Source: an uncultured Saprospiraceae bacterium (GTDB lineage: Bacteria > Bacteroidota > Bacteroidia > Chitinophagales > Saprospiraceae). From it: 51,969 nt of DNA. Where the stretch lies: contig CALLMH010000041.1 in assembly GCA_938007965.1 (NCBI GenBank), positions 1-51,969 of the forward strand, in the 5' to 3' direction. The first letter of the stretch is position 1, and each line of letters starts with the position of its first letter. A model generated the notes under the pieces. That model had not been told where the DNA came from. It saw nothing but the letters and a program-made list of their open reading frames with translations, and searched no databases. The translations under genes were made by a program, and so were the position numbers. Of the stretch, positions 1 to 8,230 are shown piece by piece.

Positions 1-246
1 CATCCTCAGAAAGAAGGTCTATTATCTCAATTGGGTGTGGATCTAGATCAAAGAGGAAATGTGTTGGCTACCGATTATAAAACATCAGTCGATGGTGTAT
101 TTGCGGCGGGAGATATGAGACGAGGCCAGTCGTTAGTGGTATGGGCAATATCAGAAGGTAGAGAAGCCGCTATTGCTGTGGATCGAGAGTTGTCTGACGG
201 AGTATCAGTATTGGAGAAGAAGGATGGGTCGGTATTGGAAATGTAA
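1..246 (+). CDS. gltD: Glutamate synthase small subunit, C-terminal end (partial)
   Basis: The reading frame is open from the first base and ends in TAA. It encodes about 81 residues of the C-terminal part of the NADPH-dependent glutamate synthase beta subunit, the flavoprotein that passes electrons from NADPH to the large subunit for glutamate synthesis from glutamine and 2-oxoglutarate. The stretch [20 protein letters not shown] is the conserved second dinucleotide-binding region of the family (GVFAAGDxRRG, then [11 protein letters not shown]). The N-terminal FeS and first FAD-binding regions lie upstream of the window. The tail after the conserved AxAVDxEL segment is about 17 residues long and not distinctive. 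The large subunit gltB would be expected upstream but cannot be seen. Confidence 0.93.
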   Translation, partial: HPQKEGLLSQLGVDLDQRGNVLATDYKTSVDGVFAAGDMRRGQSLVVWAISEGREAAIAVDRELSDGVSVLEKKDGSVLEM

Positions 247-251
247 ATCAT

Positions 252-311
252 TACAGCCAATGTCGCTTCCAATTTATTGGAAGCTGAGATAAGTCTTTGC
301 GTTAGCAAAAG
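252..311. repeat. Double-hairpin intergenic repeat, copy 1
   Basis: This ~60-bp element recurs almost unchanged at 1019-1077. It contains two inverted repeats: GCTTCCAAT-TT-ATTGGAAGC (9-bp perfect stem) and TTTGC-GTTA-GCAAA (5-bp stem). The copies differ by one T/C change, one single-base indel between the hairpins, and one change in the second loop (GTTA versus GTCA), so both stems are preserved. It starts just after gltD and, with copy 2, brackets the toxin-antitoxin module. It has no T-tract on either side, so it is not an obvious terminator. It resembles a REP- or MITE-like palindromic element, but I do not recognise a named family. Confidence 0.85.
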
Positions 312-354
312 CATCATCTAAAATTATTAATGAAGAGAGAACTTTTATAGGTTA

Positions 355-632
355 TTACTTATCACCATAATGAGAATACGCATTCAAAATTACAACTGTA
401 ATAATATCATCTTGAATATCATAAACTAGTCTATGTTTTCTATTGATCCTTCTGGAATAATAGCCTTCTAAATCGTGTTTTAGCTTTTCTGGTTGTCCAG
501 TTCCGTTTTAGGATGTTTTGTCAATTCTTCCAATAAAACCTCTATCTTTTTGAGTACTTTTTTGTCTCCTGATTTTTTATGGTATTCTATATCTTTTATA
601 GCATTCGATGTAAATCTTAATCTATAACTCAT
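355..632 (-). pseudogene. yoeB: YoeB/Txe-family mRNA interferase toxin, frameshifted
   Basis: The start codon overlaps the antitoxin stop (ATGA), as usual for such modules. The first frame reads MSYRLRFTSNAIKDIEYHKK... to ...LTKHPKT and then stops at 480-482 after 50 codons. A one-base shift near 502-506 restores the family sequence (GxGQPEKLKH, then GYYSRRINRKHRLVYDI and a C-terminal AYSHYGDK) to a TAA at 355-357. The total of 278 bases is exactly one less than 93 codons. The conserved QPEKLKHDL, SRRI and HRLVY blocks match YoeB/Txe toxins, which cleave mRNA at the ribosome when not bound by YefM/Phd-type antitoxin. The missing base falls in what was probably a GGG run (now GG), so either a real inactivating mutation or a sequencing error would explain it. 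Confidence 0.8.
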
Positions 633-880
633 AGACCCAAGAGTTCTTTGATTTCTTCTGATGAAGATATTTCAATATACTCCCCATTTTGTACCTGTTT
701 AGCACTTTCTTTTATTCGGTTAACCATCTTTTTATTGAAGTACATATCTTCTTCTCCAATTGGAGTTAAAGCATACGATTTATCTTTACCTCGTTGAACA
801 ATAATCTGTTCGCCTTTGTCAGCTTTATCGAAGTATAATTTTTGATTTTGCCTAAATTCTCGGCTACTTATTACTAGCAT
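629..880 (-). CDS. yefM: YefM/Phd-family antitoxin
   Basis: This 83-residue protein has the Phd/YefM pattern: an N-terminal MLVISSREFRQNQKLYFDKA DNA-binding segment, the QIIVQRGKDKSYALTPI strand region, and a variable acidic C-terminal tail (IEISSSEEIKELLGL) that in this family wraps the toxin. Its stop overlaps the start of the YoeB-type toxin gene by four bases, the classic antitoxin-first operon. The antitoxin is intact while the toxin frame is broken, the order in which such modules usually decay. A 17-bp palindrome lies 16 bases upstream of the start and probably is its autoregulatory operator. Confidence 0.88.
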   Translation of the reverse strand: MLVISSREFRQNQKLYFDKADKGEQIIVQRGKDKSYALTPIGEEDMYFNKKMVNRIKESAKQVQNGEYIEISSSEEIKELLGL

Positions 881-895
881 AATTATAAATTAATG

Positions 896-919
896 TGTAC
901 CATAATGGTACAACGTTGT
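896..919 (-). promoter_or_regulatory. Probable operator of the toxin-antitoxin operon
   Basis: Positions 896-912 read TGTACCATAATGGTACA, 8-bp inverted arms around a single central base. This overlaps a second perfect 10-bp palindrome, ACAACGTTGT, at 910-919. They lie immediately upstream of the antitoxin start. Known YefM-YoeB operators contain TGTAC-type palindromes, which matches the first one. The role is inferred from position and symmetry. Confidence 0.6.
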
Positions 920-1018
920 GGGCGATAAAATAGTTTCCACTATGAAACTCTATAGAAGCTCAACAACTAAAGTTTGAGAATTAATGAATGAGTTTTTTGT
1001 GGTTTAAAATATGAGTAC

Positions 1019-1077
1019 TACAGCCAATGTCGCTTCCAATTTATTGGAAGCCGAATAAGTCTTTGCGTCAGCAAAAG
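1019..1077. repeat. Double-hairpin intergenic repeat, copy 2
   Basis: This is the second near-identical copy of the element at 252-311, in the same orientation, with 57 of about 60 positions conserved. Both hairpins are kept, and the second loop reads GTCA instead of GTTA. It lies upstream of the toxin-antitoxin module and the first copy lies downstream, so the module sits between two direct repeats. Confidence 0.85.
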
Positions 1078-1446
1078 GAAAATTGTATTACTATGCCTAT
1101 ACAATACAAATCGACATCGGCATAGATATCACCATCGGTCGATCCTCATTAAGGAAAAGATAGGCCATGTTAACTATATACAATAACCTTCGTATACTAT
1201 TGTCTGAATTATAGGGAGGCTGAACCACATGGATTAGTGAATAACTTCTGAATATCTCTGAATAAAGTAGCAACATAATCTTGACTTTTCTGTCCTAAAA
1301 TCCACCTTTCTAGCACATTTTTCCCAATAAAAGAACTTTTGTCCTACCCTCGGGTACTTCTGTCCTATCAAATAGGCTGAGTCTTGCTGCATCTTTGAGT
1401 TATAATAAAACAACAAGTATTAATAACAATTAAAAAATAATAAGAA
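1078..1446. other. Non-coding stretch upstream of the OsmC gene
   Basis: No convincing gene is visible here. A 60-codon minus-strand open frame (1234-1416) has basic, low-complexity content and no family signature, so I left it out. The sequence CATCTTTG at 1390-1397 resembles the Bacteroidota -7 element TAnnTTTG with one mismatch and could serve the OsmC gene, but I see no clear -33 element. The leader just before the start at 1447 is very A-rich. Confidence 0.4.
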
Positions 1447-1866
1447 ATGGCAACGGAAATAAAAATCAAAAATCTACCAGAAGGATTTCAAAGTATCATC
1501 ACAAATGGCAAACACTCTATCGTAGGAGACGAACCTATACACTCAAAAGGTACTGACCTAGGACTAGCGCCTACAGAACTGGTACTTGCAGGCCTCGCAA
1601 TGTGTAAAGTAGCAACCGTGAGACACATAGCCCGCAAAAAAGGATGGGAAATCGGAAATGTAGAAGGAGCACTTTCTCAAAAAGTAAGAAGAACAGAGAA
1701 TGGACTGACACCTAATATCTCTGTCGATATCACCATAGAAGGAGATCTCACAGACGAACAAAGAGCGGAACTCTTATATGAATCTGATCACTGCTACATC
1801 CACAGATTACTACAATCCGACTGGAATATAGAAAGTGCAATAAAACAAGAAGCAGAACTAGTATAA
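1447..1866 (+). CDS. OsmC/Ohr-family redox protein
   Basis: This 139-residue protein matches OsmC-like proteins, which reduce organic hydroperoxides with a pair of cysteines. Both expected cysteines are present: Cys53 in GLAMCKVATVRHIARKKG and Cys116 in ESDHCYIHRLL. The N-terminal GDEPIHSKGTDLGLAPTELV segment, which carries substrate-pocket residues, is also typical. The length is normal for the YhfA/OsmC subgroup rather than Ohr. It is followed 74 bases later by a thioredoxin and then a small CxxC protein on the same strand, so the three probably form a redox unit in which thioredoxin recycles the disulfide; that pairing is inferred. Confidence 0.88.
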   Translation: MATEIKIKNLPEGFQSIITNGKHSIVGDEPIHSKGTDLGLAPTELVLAGLAMCKVATVRHIARKKGWEIGNVEGALSQKVRRTENGLTPNISVDITIEGDLTDEQRAELLYESDHCYIHRLLQSDWNIESAIKQEAELV

Positions 1867-1940
1867 AGCAGGATTACGACGGAAAAGCAACCACTTGGGA
1901 AAATTCTCCCACACTAACATTCTAAAAAAAATATAACATA

Positions 1941-2270
1941 ATGAAAGAGATAATAACAGCAAAAGAATTCAACACAATAGCAACACAAGAAAAACCAGTA
2001 TTACTAGATTTTTATGCAGATTGGTGCGGACCCTGTAAATCACTGATGCCCATAGTACAAAAGGTAGCGGATAAATATAAAGGCGAAGTCATCGTACGAA
2101 AAGTCAATGTAGATAGATTCCAGGCATTAGCTCAGAAATTTGGAGTAAGAAGCATACCCGCTCTATTCCTTTTGGAAGATCAGAAAATCATAGCATCATC
2201 TAAGGGATTCCAATCCGAAAAAGCAATAGAATCTATGATAAAAAAACATACCAATGTCTTGGTGTCATAG
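1941..2270 (+). CDS. trxA: Thioredoxin
   Basis: This 109-residue protein is a complete single-domain thioredoxin with the canonical active site WCGPC at residues 28-32 and the cis-proline at Pro73 (VRSIPALFLL). The preceding strand VLLDFYADW and the Asp-containing KVNVDRF segment fit the fold. There is no signal peptide, so it should act in the cytoplasm as a disulfide reductase. It lies between the OsmC-type gene and a small CxxC protein. A perfect ATTGGCCAAT palindrome at 2288-2297 sits just after it. Bacteroidota usually carry several thioredoxins, so this may be a specialised partner of the OsmC protein and not the main TrxA. Confidence 0.92.
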   Translation: MKEIITAKEFNTIATQEKPVLLDFYADWCGPCKSLMPIVQKVADKYKGEVIVRKVNVDRFQALAQKFGVRSIPALFLLEDQKIIASSKGFQSEKAIESMIKKHTNVLVS

Positions 2271-2331
2271 AAAGATTGATAGTCTTTATTGGCCAATCCA
2301 TTTTTTTTAACATTCTAAATTAAAAGAAGAT

Positions 2332-2514
2332 ATGAAAGATTTAAAAATAGACCTCAACACGATAGAAATACAAGATTCAAATCATGAAATCTCTTGCGGA
2401 AATTGTTGGGGACACCAACAATATGAGCAAGGGTACAGAGAACAAAAGTTTGACTATTGGCGAGGGAGACGAGATAATTTTATTTCAAGATTTGTGAAAA
2501 AATATCTCAGATAA
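2332..2514 (+). CDS. Small cysteine-pair protein, unknown function
   Basis: This 60-residue frame starts with ATG 61 bases after thioredoxin. Its centre is SCGNCWGHQQYEQGYREQK, a Cys-x-x-Cys pair (C22, C25) in an aromatic, hydrophilic context, and its C-terminus is basic (RFVKKYLR). Only two cysteines are present, so it could bind a metal with help from His18 and His28 or exchange disulfides with the neighbouring thioredoxin. I do not recognise a named family. The tidy start, the codon use like its neighbours and the position in a redox cluster argue that it is a real gene. Confidence 0.6.
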   Translation: MKDLKIDLNTIEIQDSNHEISCGNCWGHQQYEQGYREQKFDYWRGRRDNFISRFVKKYLR

Positions 2515-2840
2515 ATTTAAAATGTCTCCTAATCATAGTAATGAATTATTAAATCAACGTAGTCCAAGCGATGTCAAATCGCTCAGATGACTCGAATAGC
2601 AAACTAGAAGTGATGATACCATTGAAATTTTTCATTTTCATATTCGCGTAGAAGTCTAATCTTCTATGTGAATATGAAAACTGTAATGATCCTTCGATCA
2701 GATATTTTGAGTGATTTGTCTGTGCTATATTATTACATAATGCACATCCTTGGTCAACATCCTACGACAAACTATTTTTAATAATTACTTTTGAAGGAAT
2801 TTTAGGCAAGCATATTTTACACACATACGTTACATCATCT
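2515..2840. other. Intergenic region with a long hairpin
   Basis: No gene was seen. Positions 2635-2654 and 2661-2680 form a 20-bp stem (TTTTCATATTCGCGTAGAAG against its near complement) with only two G-T wobbles and a 6-base loop. A smaller hairpin AGCGAT-GTCAA-ATCGCT is at 2567-2583. The long hairpin is not followed by a T-run on the plus strand, so it is not a textbook terminator. It may end the redox cluster transcript or stabilise its 3' end. Confidence 0.55.
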
Positions 2841-3710
2841 ATGGCATTAAAAACAGTAGATAGCTATGAATATAGAAAACTGGATTCCTCGTCCAATAGT
2901 GTTCATTTTTCGGTAAAGAAGATAAGTCTAGAGACGCATTGTTCGGCACTCCAAAATGAAGTCAGTCCTTACTACAGGATATTTTGGATAGAAGATGGAA
3001 GCGGTTTGTATGATATTGATTTTACGACTTTCTCAATTGATGGATCAGGTATATTCTGTGTATCTCCAAATCAGATTTTTTTGGTGAGAAATGAGAAAGT
3101 CAAAACAGCCTATGTGTTGTCCTTTGACAAGGAGTTTTATTGTGTAGAGACGCATGGCAAAGAGATCTCCTGCAATGGATTATTATTTAACAATGTACAT
3201 AGAGCTACTGGGGTGTCTGTCGAGCAAAAAGATACAGCCTTATTTTCGGTGTTAATCGACAATATGATCAATGAGATATCCAATCCTGGAAATGCCCATC
3301 GAGAAATGCTGGAAACATATCTGAGGATGTTTATGATTCAGACATTGAGATTGATAGATGATGAGGAGCAAAAGATCAGCGTCGAGACCCATCAGAGAAA
3401 TCAGATCGTACTAGATTTTATAGCGTTAGTAGATAAGCATTTCCGAACGAAACATGCCGTAAGTGATTATGCAAGTGAGTTATTCATTTCCCCAAAATCG
3501 CTTACCAAAAAACTCAAATCCCTTGGATATGCTACACCTACTAAGGTGATACGCGAGCGAATCATGATAGAGGCTAAAAGAGAACTCAAGTACGGAACTG
3601 ACAATGTAAAAGAAATCGCTTACGAACTAGGGTTCGAAGATCCAGCCTACTTCTCTAGACTATTTTCCAAAGAAGAAGGTTTGTCTCCCCTAGAATATAG
3701 GAAAGGGTAG
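2841..3710 (+). CDS. AraC-family transcriptional regulator
   Basis: This 289-residue protein has an N-terminal cupin-like sensor region and a C-terminal AraC DNA-binding domain. The last ~100 residues contain both helix-turn-helix units: VSDYASELFISPKSLTKKLK and then VKEIAYELGFEDPAYFSRLF, followed by the family signature G-LSPLEYR. The N-terminal part (YYRIFWIEDGSGLYDIDF, then GIFCVSPNQIF) resembles the ligand-binding domain of Bacteroidota regulators of this type. It follows the redox cluster on the same strand after a 326-bp gap holding a strong hairpin, so it is probably separately transcribed. Its target is not evident. Confidence 0.92.
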   Translation: MALKTVDSYEYRKLDSSSNSVHFSVKKISLETHCSALQNEVSPYYRIFWIEDGSGLYDIDFTTFSIDGSGIFCVSPNQIFLVRNEKVKTAYVLSFDKEFYCVETHGKEISCNGLLFNNVHRATGVSVEQKDTALFSVLIDNMINEISNPGNAHREMLETYLRMFMIQTLRLIDDEEQKISVETHQRNQIVLDFIALVDKHFRTKHAVSDYASELFISPKSLTKKLKSLGYATPTKVIRERIMIEAKRELKYGTDNVKEIAYELGFEDPAYFSRLFSKEEGLSPLEYRKG

Positions 3711-3726
3711 GAGATAAGTCTTTGCG
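3711..3726. repeat. Partial third copy of the double-hairpin repeat
   Basis: GAGATAAGTCTTTGCG follows the AraC stop codon directly and is identical over 16 bases to positions 286-301 of repeat copy 1, the link between the hairpins and the start of the second stem. The first hairpin is absent. This is either a worn remnant of the element or a shared insertion sequence context. Confidence 0.5.
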
Positions 3727-3836
3727 ATCATTTCTATGGTTACTAGTTTTAGTAAAAACTAACAAACCAAAAAATTAAAAGTACAGTTAAATTAACTATC
3801 CCAATTCACGAAAGGAATATAGTTTAAATAGCACAT

Positions 3837-3868
3837 AAAAAAAGGACCCAACAACAGCCGAGTCCTTT
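3837..3868 (-). terminator. Rho-independent terminator of gcvP
   Basis: Read on the minus strand, a stem AAAGGAC/GTCCTTT (7 bp, loop of 14) is followed by an uninterrupted run of T residues (A-run at 3837-3843 on the plus strand). It lies about 65 bases after the gcvP stop codon. Confidence 0.75.
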
Positions 3869-3933
3869 CCAAAATATTTCTCTCATTCGAACTGTTCGCT
3901 TCATGTATTCACGAAGCTAAAGCATCGAAAATC

Positions 3934-6804
3934 CTAATCTTCATACGCCTCCATCGGTGGACATGTACAGATCAAGTTTCTATCTCCGAATGCATTATTT
4001 ACTCTTGTCGTAGTAGGCCAGAATTTCTTACTAGAGTAGAGGTATGGAAGCGGATAAGCTGCCGCACTTCTAGAGTAAGCATGTGACCAATCATCAGATG
4101 AGATTTCATGTAGTGTGTGAGGTGCATTCCTAAGTACATTATCCTCAGCATCTGCGTCTCCACTTGCTATAGAATCTATTTCTTTTTTGATAGAAATCAT
4201 TGCATCACAGAATCTGTCCAATTCATCTTTGTCTTCGCTTTCTGTAGGTTCGATCATCACGGTACCCGCTACTGGGAACGATAATGTCGGTGCATGGAAT
4301 CCATAATCGATCAATCTCTTAGCAATATCTTCAGCACTTACGTCTAGTGGCTTGAACTGTCTAAGATCTAAGATCATTTCGTGTGCAGCCATACCATTTT
4401 CTCCTTTATATAGAACAGGATAGTGCTCTTCTAACCTAGCACGCATGTAGTTGGCATTCAGGATAGCATACTTCGTCGAATTTACCATTCCTGTTTTACC
4501 CAACAATCTGATATACGCATACGAAATCAATAAAATACTAGCACTTCCCCATGGGGCTGCTGATACTGCTGAGATTCCTTTCTCTCCGCCTGTCTCTATC
4601 AATTTATGTTTCGGTAAGAATGGTGCAAGTTTATCATTCACACAGATTGGTCCCATTCCTGGTCCACCTCCTCCGTGGGGGATTGCGAAAGTCTTATGAA
4701 GATTAAGGTGACAAACATCAGCTCCGATGATACCCGGACTTGTGAGTCCTACTTGTGCATTCATATTGGCGCCGTCCATATATACTAACCCACCATTTTC
4801 ATGGATGTTAGCACATATTTCTTTTACTTCTGTTTCGAATACTCCATGCGTACTTGGGTATGTGATCATAAGCGCAGCAAGGTTTTCTTTGTGCTCTTCT
4901 GTTTTCTCCTTGAGGTCTGCCACATCGATGTTACCTTCATCATCACACTTCACTACTACTACTTTCATGCCCGCCATTACAGCTGATGCAGGATTCGTAC
5001 CGTGTGCAGAAGATGGAATCAATGCTATATTTCTATGAAGATCACCTCTATCCTTATGGTATGCAGCGATAGTCATAAGACCTGTGTACTCTCCTTGTGC
5101 ACCACTATTTGGCTGTAAGCTACAAGCTGTAAATCCTGTTGCTTCACATAAGTATTTGTTCAGTTCGTCAAATATCTGTGCGTATCCTTTTGTCTGCTCT
5201 AATGGAGCAAATGGATGTAATAATGAAAACTCAGGCCATGTTACTGGGATTAACTCAGTAGCGGCATTCAGCTTCATAGTACAAGAACCAAGTGCAATCA
5301 TACTATGTACAAGAGATAGATCTTTATTTTCTAGACTCTTGATATACCTCATCATCTTTGATTCTGTATGATGGCTAGAGAATATTGGGTGAGAAAGATA
5401 TTCACTTGTTCTCTGTAAGTCTGAAGGTATTGCCATCTGCCCATTGGCATCAGACATGTTATGCTTTACTCCTTTTATAGCTGCAAAAAATGAAACTAGG
5501 TCTGCTATTGCGGCTTTATCAGTCGTTTCGTCTACTGAGATGGATACTCCATTAGCAGAGTAGAAGAAGTTGATCTCTTTTGCCTCTGCAGCTGATTTAA
5601 TCTTTGATTGCTCTTCTTTTGACGCTTTGATCGTCAAAGTATCGAAGTAACTATCATTTGCAAGATCATAACCAATTGCTTTCAGATTATTAGCCAATAC
5701 AAATGCATGATGGTGAATTGTAGAAGCGATATCTTTCACACCGTCAGGCCCGTGATATACAGCATACATACTTGCCATCACAGCCAATAATGCTTGTGCA
5801 GTACAGATATTAGAAGTTGCTTTTTCTCTTTTAATATGCTGCTCTCTTGTTTGGAGGGCCATTCTTAGAGATCGATTTTCTAGCCTATCTTGTGATACAC
5901 CTATGATACGTCCCGGAATCTGTCTTTTGAAGTCTTCGATCGTAGAGAAGTATGCAGCATGTGGTCCACCATATCCCATAGGGACTCCGAATCTCTGTGT
6001 ATTACCTACTACGGCATGTGCTCCCCATTCTCCTGGAGGAGTCAATAGTGCAAGACTCATAAGATCCGCAGCTACACATACGTAAGCACCTGTTTCTACG
6101 CACTTCGCTGTGAATGCATGATAATCTTCTACACTTCCGATCTGATTTGGATACTGGATCAATGCTCCAATAAAGTCATCATTTATATCAACTGATTTAT
6201 AATCACCACGAACGATTTCGATACCGATAGGTTCGGCTCTAGTAATCATGATATCCACTGTCTGTTCGTACACGTGATTATCTATGAAGAACTTAGTCGC
6301 TGGATTTTTCTTTCTTTTTTTATTTCTTGCTCCTTGGAACATTGCCATAGATTCCGCCGCCGCAGTTCCCTCATCGAGAAGAGAAGCATTAGCTATCGGC
6401 AAACCTGTAAGATCAGACACCATTGTCTGGAAATTCAACAATGCCTCTAGTCTACCTTGCGCTATCTCTGCTTGATAGGGAGTATACTGTGTGTACCATC
6501 CTGGATTGTGAAACACATTCCTTAAGATCACAGAAGGTGTAATAGTCCCATAGTATCCTTGACCGATATAGTTGGTGAATATTTTATTCTTCTGAGCGAT
6601 TGTTTTTAGCTCATTCAAATATGCATATTCTGAAATTTCATCAGGTATATCCATCTCTTTTTCTGACTGGATATGTGTTGGTATAGTGAGATTTATTAGC
6701 TCATCCATACTTTTTACACCGATGACTTTAAGCATTTCATCTTTTTCAGTATTGGTGATACCGATATGTCTTCGTTGAAAACTTTTTTGTGCGAAGCTTG
6801 ACAT
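3934..6804 (-). CDS. gcvP: Glycine dehydrogenase (decarboxylating), P protein
   Basis: This 956-residue protein is the fused P1-P2 form of the glycine cleavage P protein. It uses PLP to decarboxylate glycine and passes the aminomethyl group to lipoylated GcvH. The N-terminal half has FQRRHIGI and YTPYQAEIAQGRLEALLNFQ; the C-terminal half has GSCTMKLNA and the PLP-lysine motif HLNLHKTFAIPHGGGGPG with Lys704. The length is typical for the single-chain enzyme. The start is supported by an in-frame ATG at 6804 followed directly by the conserved N-terminus. gcvH and gcvT are not adjacent. It is transcribed divergently from galK across a 195-bp AT-rich gap, and a terminator follows. Confidence 0.98.
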   Translation of the reverse strand: MSSFAQKSFQRRHIGITNTEKDEMLKVIGVKSMDELINLTIPTHIQSEKEMDIPDEISEYAYLNELKTIAQKNKIFTNYIGQGYYGTITPSVILRNVFHNPGWYTQYTPYQAEIAQGRLEALLNFQTMVSDLTGLPIANASLLDEGTAAAESMAMFQGARNKKRKKNPATKFFIDNHVYEQTVDIMITRAEPIGIEIVRGDYKSVDINDDFIGALIQYPNQIGSVEDYHAFTAKCVETGAYVCVAADLMSLALLTPPGEWGAHAVVGNTQRFGVPMGYGGPHAAYFSTIEDFKRQIPGRIIGVSQDRLENRSLRMALQTREQHIKREKATSNICTAQALLAVMASMYAVYHGPDGVKDIASTIHHHAFVLANNLKAIGYDLANDSYFDTLTIKASKEEQSKIKSAAEAKEINFFYSANGVSISVDETTDKAAIADLVSFFAAIKGVKHNMSDANGQMAIPSDLQRTSEYLSHPIFSSHHTESKMMRYIKSLENKDLSLVHSMIALGSCTMKLNAATELIPVTWPEFSLLHPFAPLEQTKGYAQIFDELNKYLCEATGFTACSLQPNSGAQGEYTGLMTIAAYHKDRGDLHRNIALIPSSAHGTNPASAVMAGMKVVVVKCDDEGNIDVADLKEKTEEHKENLAALMITYPSTHGVFETEVKEICANIHENGGLVYMDGANMNAQVGLTSPGIIGADVCHLNLHKTFAIPHGGGGPGMGPICVNDKLAPFLPKHKLIETGGEKGISAVSAAPWGSASILLISYAYIRLLGKTGMVNSTKYAILNANYMRARLEEHYPVLYKGENGMAAHEMILDLRQFKPLDVSAEDIAKRLIDYGFHAPTLSFPVAGTVMIEPTESEDKDELDRFCDAMISIKKEIDSIASGDADAEDNVLRNAPHTLHEISSDDWSHAYSRSAAAYPLPYLYSSKKFWPTTTRVNNAFGDRNLICTCPPMEAYED

Positions 6805-6999
6805 GTTTCTTAAGTTTACTAGTTGATTAGGAAGTAACTTATTAATAATTAAAAATATTCAGCGCGAAAATATACAATATAGCATAATAAACACTGCGCT
6901 TATTGCCTATATTTCCTATTGATTTACTAACATATCCACATTTGGTTTAGTTTGTAGAAAACCGTAGAATTATATATCAGTACAAACAAATAAAAATCC

Positions 7000-8151
7000 A
7001 TGACTACTCCTAAATTATCAGCCAAGATAATGGCTACTTATAAAGAGAGGTTTGATAGTCCTCAAATCTATGTCAACACTCCCGGAAGAGCGAACATCAT
7101 CGGAGAACATACTGATTATAATCATGGGCTTGTCCTGCCTTTTGCTATTGAGCAGAGTATCTGTATGGCAATAGGAAGAAATAGTCTTAAGAAATTGAGG
7201 CTGGTCGCATTAGATTTGGGAGAGGACTTTGAGATAGATCTAATCGATGTTTCATTTAGCCAAGATAATTGGTCTAGATATTTTAAAAATGCTTTGGTCG
7301 CGATGGGTCACAATACTGCGGACGGTATTGATGTAGTTTTTGGAGGCAATATTCCACACGGAGGAGGTGTATCATCTTCGTCGGCTATTACTTGTGGTTT
7401 TATAGCTGGGATCAACTACTTATTTGATTATGAGCATACGGTAGACTATATGATACAACTTGCTTCACAAGCTGAAAATGGTATTGGACTCAATGGTGGC
7501 ACCATGGATCAGACGGCTATTTTTAAAGGAGAGAAAGGTAAAGCAATGGTAATAGATTTTCAAGATTTTTCTGTTACGAAGTATTCCTTGCTTTCAGAGG
7601 ACTACAGGTTTTATCTATTCAATAGTGGGCAGAAGCATAATCTCGTAGAGACGGAGTATAATGTAAGACGGGAAACATGCGACTCAGCTGTGAGGCAGGT
7701 CCGTGCGATAGACCCAAGAGTAGAAACCCTTCGTCAGATGACCGCTTCACATATTGCCAATATTGTTGTTGGGGAGACTGCAAAGAAAAGATGTACCCAT
7801 GTAATAGAGGAAAATGATCGTGTTCGGTCCGCGGCTATCGCTCTATCAGCTGGGAATATGAGTGATCTTGGGCCATTGATGAATCAATCACATCTGAGTT
7901 TATCTCAAAATTTCGAAGTCAGTACTTCAGAGATAGATTACTTAGTGAGTCAGAGTATGAAAATCAAGAATCTCCTGGGCGCACGGATTATGGGAGGTGG
8001 ATTCGGAGGCTGTACCATCAATCTCGTCAAAGGTGAATTAGCGGATTCTGATATTTCAGAATTAAAATCTAATTATCATACCAAAACTAACCATAGACTT
8101 TCTATCATGGAGGTGTCACCAAGTGATGGCGTGACTGTGGAGAGACTCTAA
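7000..8151 (+). CDS. galK: Galactokinase
   Basis: This 383-residue GHMP-family kinase phosphorylates galactose to galactose 1-phosphate with ATP, the first step of the Leloir pathway. It carries the galactokinase signature GRANIIGEHTDYNHG at residues 29-43, the ATP-binding GGGVSSSSA loop near residue 121, the catalytic Asp170 in NGGTMDQTA, and the C-terminal GGGFGGCTINLV motif near 331-342. Length and motif order are normal. No galT, galM or transporter is adjacent, so it is a stand-alone copy here. It converges on the minus-strand operon ending at 8231. Confidence 0.96.
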   Translation: MTTPKLSAKIMATYKERFDSPQIYVNTPGRANIIGEHTDYNHGLVLPFAIEQSICMAIGRNSLKKLRLVALDLGEDFEIDLIDVSFSQDNWSRYFKNALVAMGHNTADGIDVVFGGNIPHGGGVSSSSAITCGFIAGINYLFDYEHTVDYMIQLASQAENGIGLNGGTMDQTAIFKGEKGKAMVIDFQDFSVTKYSLLSEDYRFYLFNSGQKHNLVETEYNVRRETCDSAVRQVRAIDPRVETLRQMTASHIANIVVGETAKKRCTHVIEENDRVRSAAIALSAGNMSDLGPLMNQSHLSLSQNFEVSTSEIDYLVSQSMKIKNLLGARIMGGGFGGCTINLVKGELADSDISELKSNYHTKTNHRLSIMEVSPSDGVTVERL

Positions 8152-8192
8152 TAAAGGGTAGTCTAGAAGTAAGGCTGTCATGGTCTAGTGAA

Positions 8193-8222
8193 TAAAAAAG
8201 ATATTCTGTATTTCGAATATCT
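8193..8222 (-). terminator. Terminator of the cyclase operon
   Basis: On the minus strand a perfect 8-bp stem AGATATTC/GAATATCT with an 8-base loop is followed by six T residues. It lies just after the stop of the gene at 8231-8914 and between two convergent genes. Confidence 0.7.
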
Positions 8223-8230
8223 CTAAGATA

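Noticed and set aside
1234-1416. 60-codon minus-strand open frame between the repeat and the OsmC gene
   Set aside because: No signal, domain or conserved motif, and composition like non-coding DNA.
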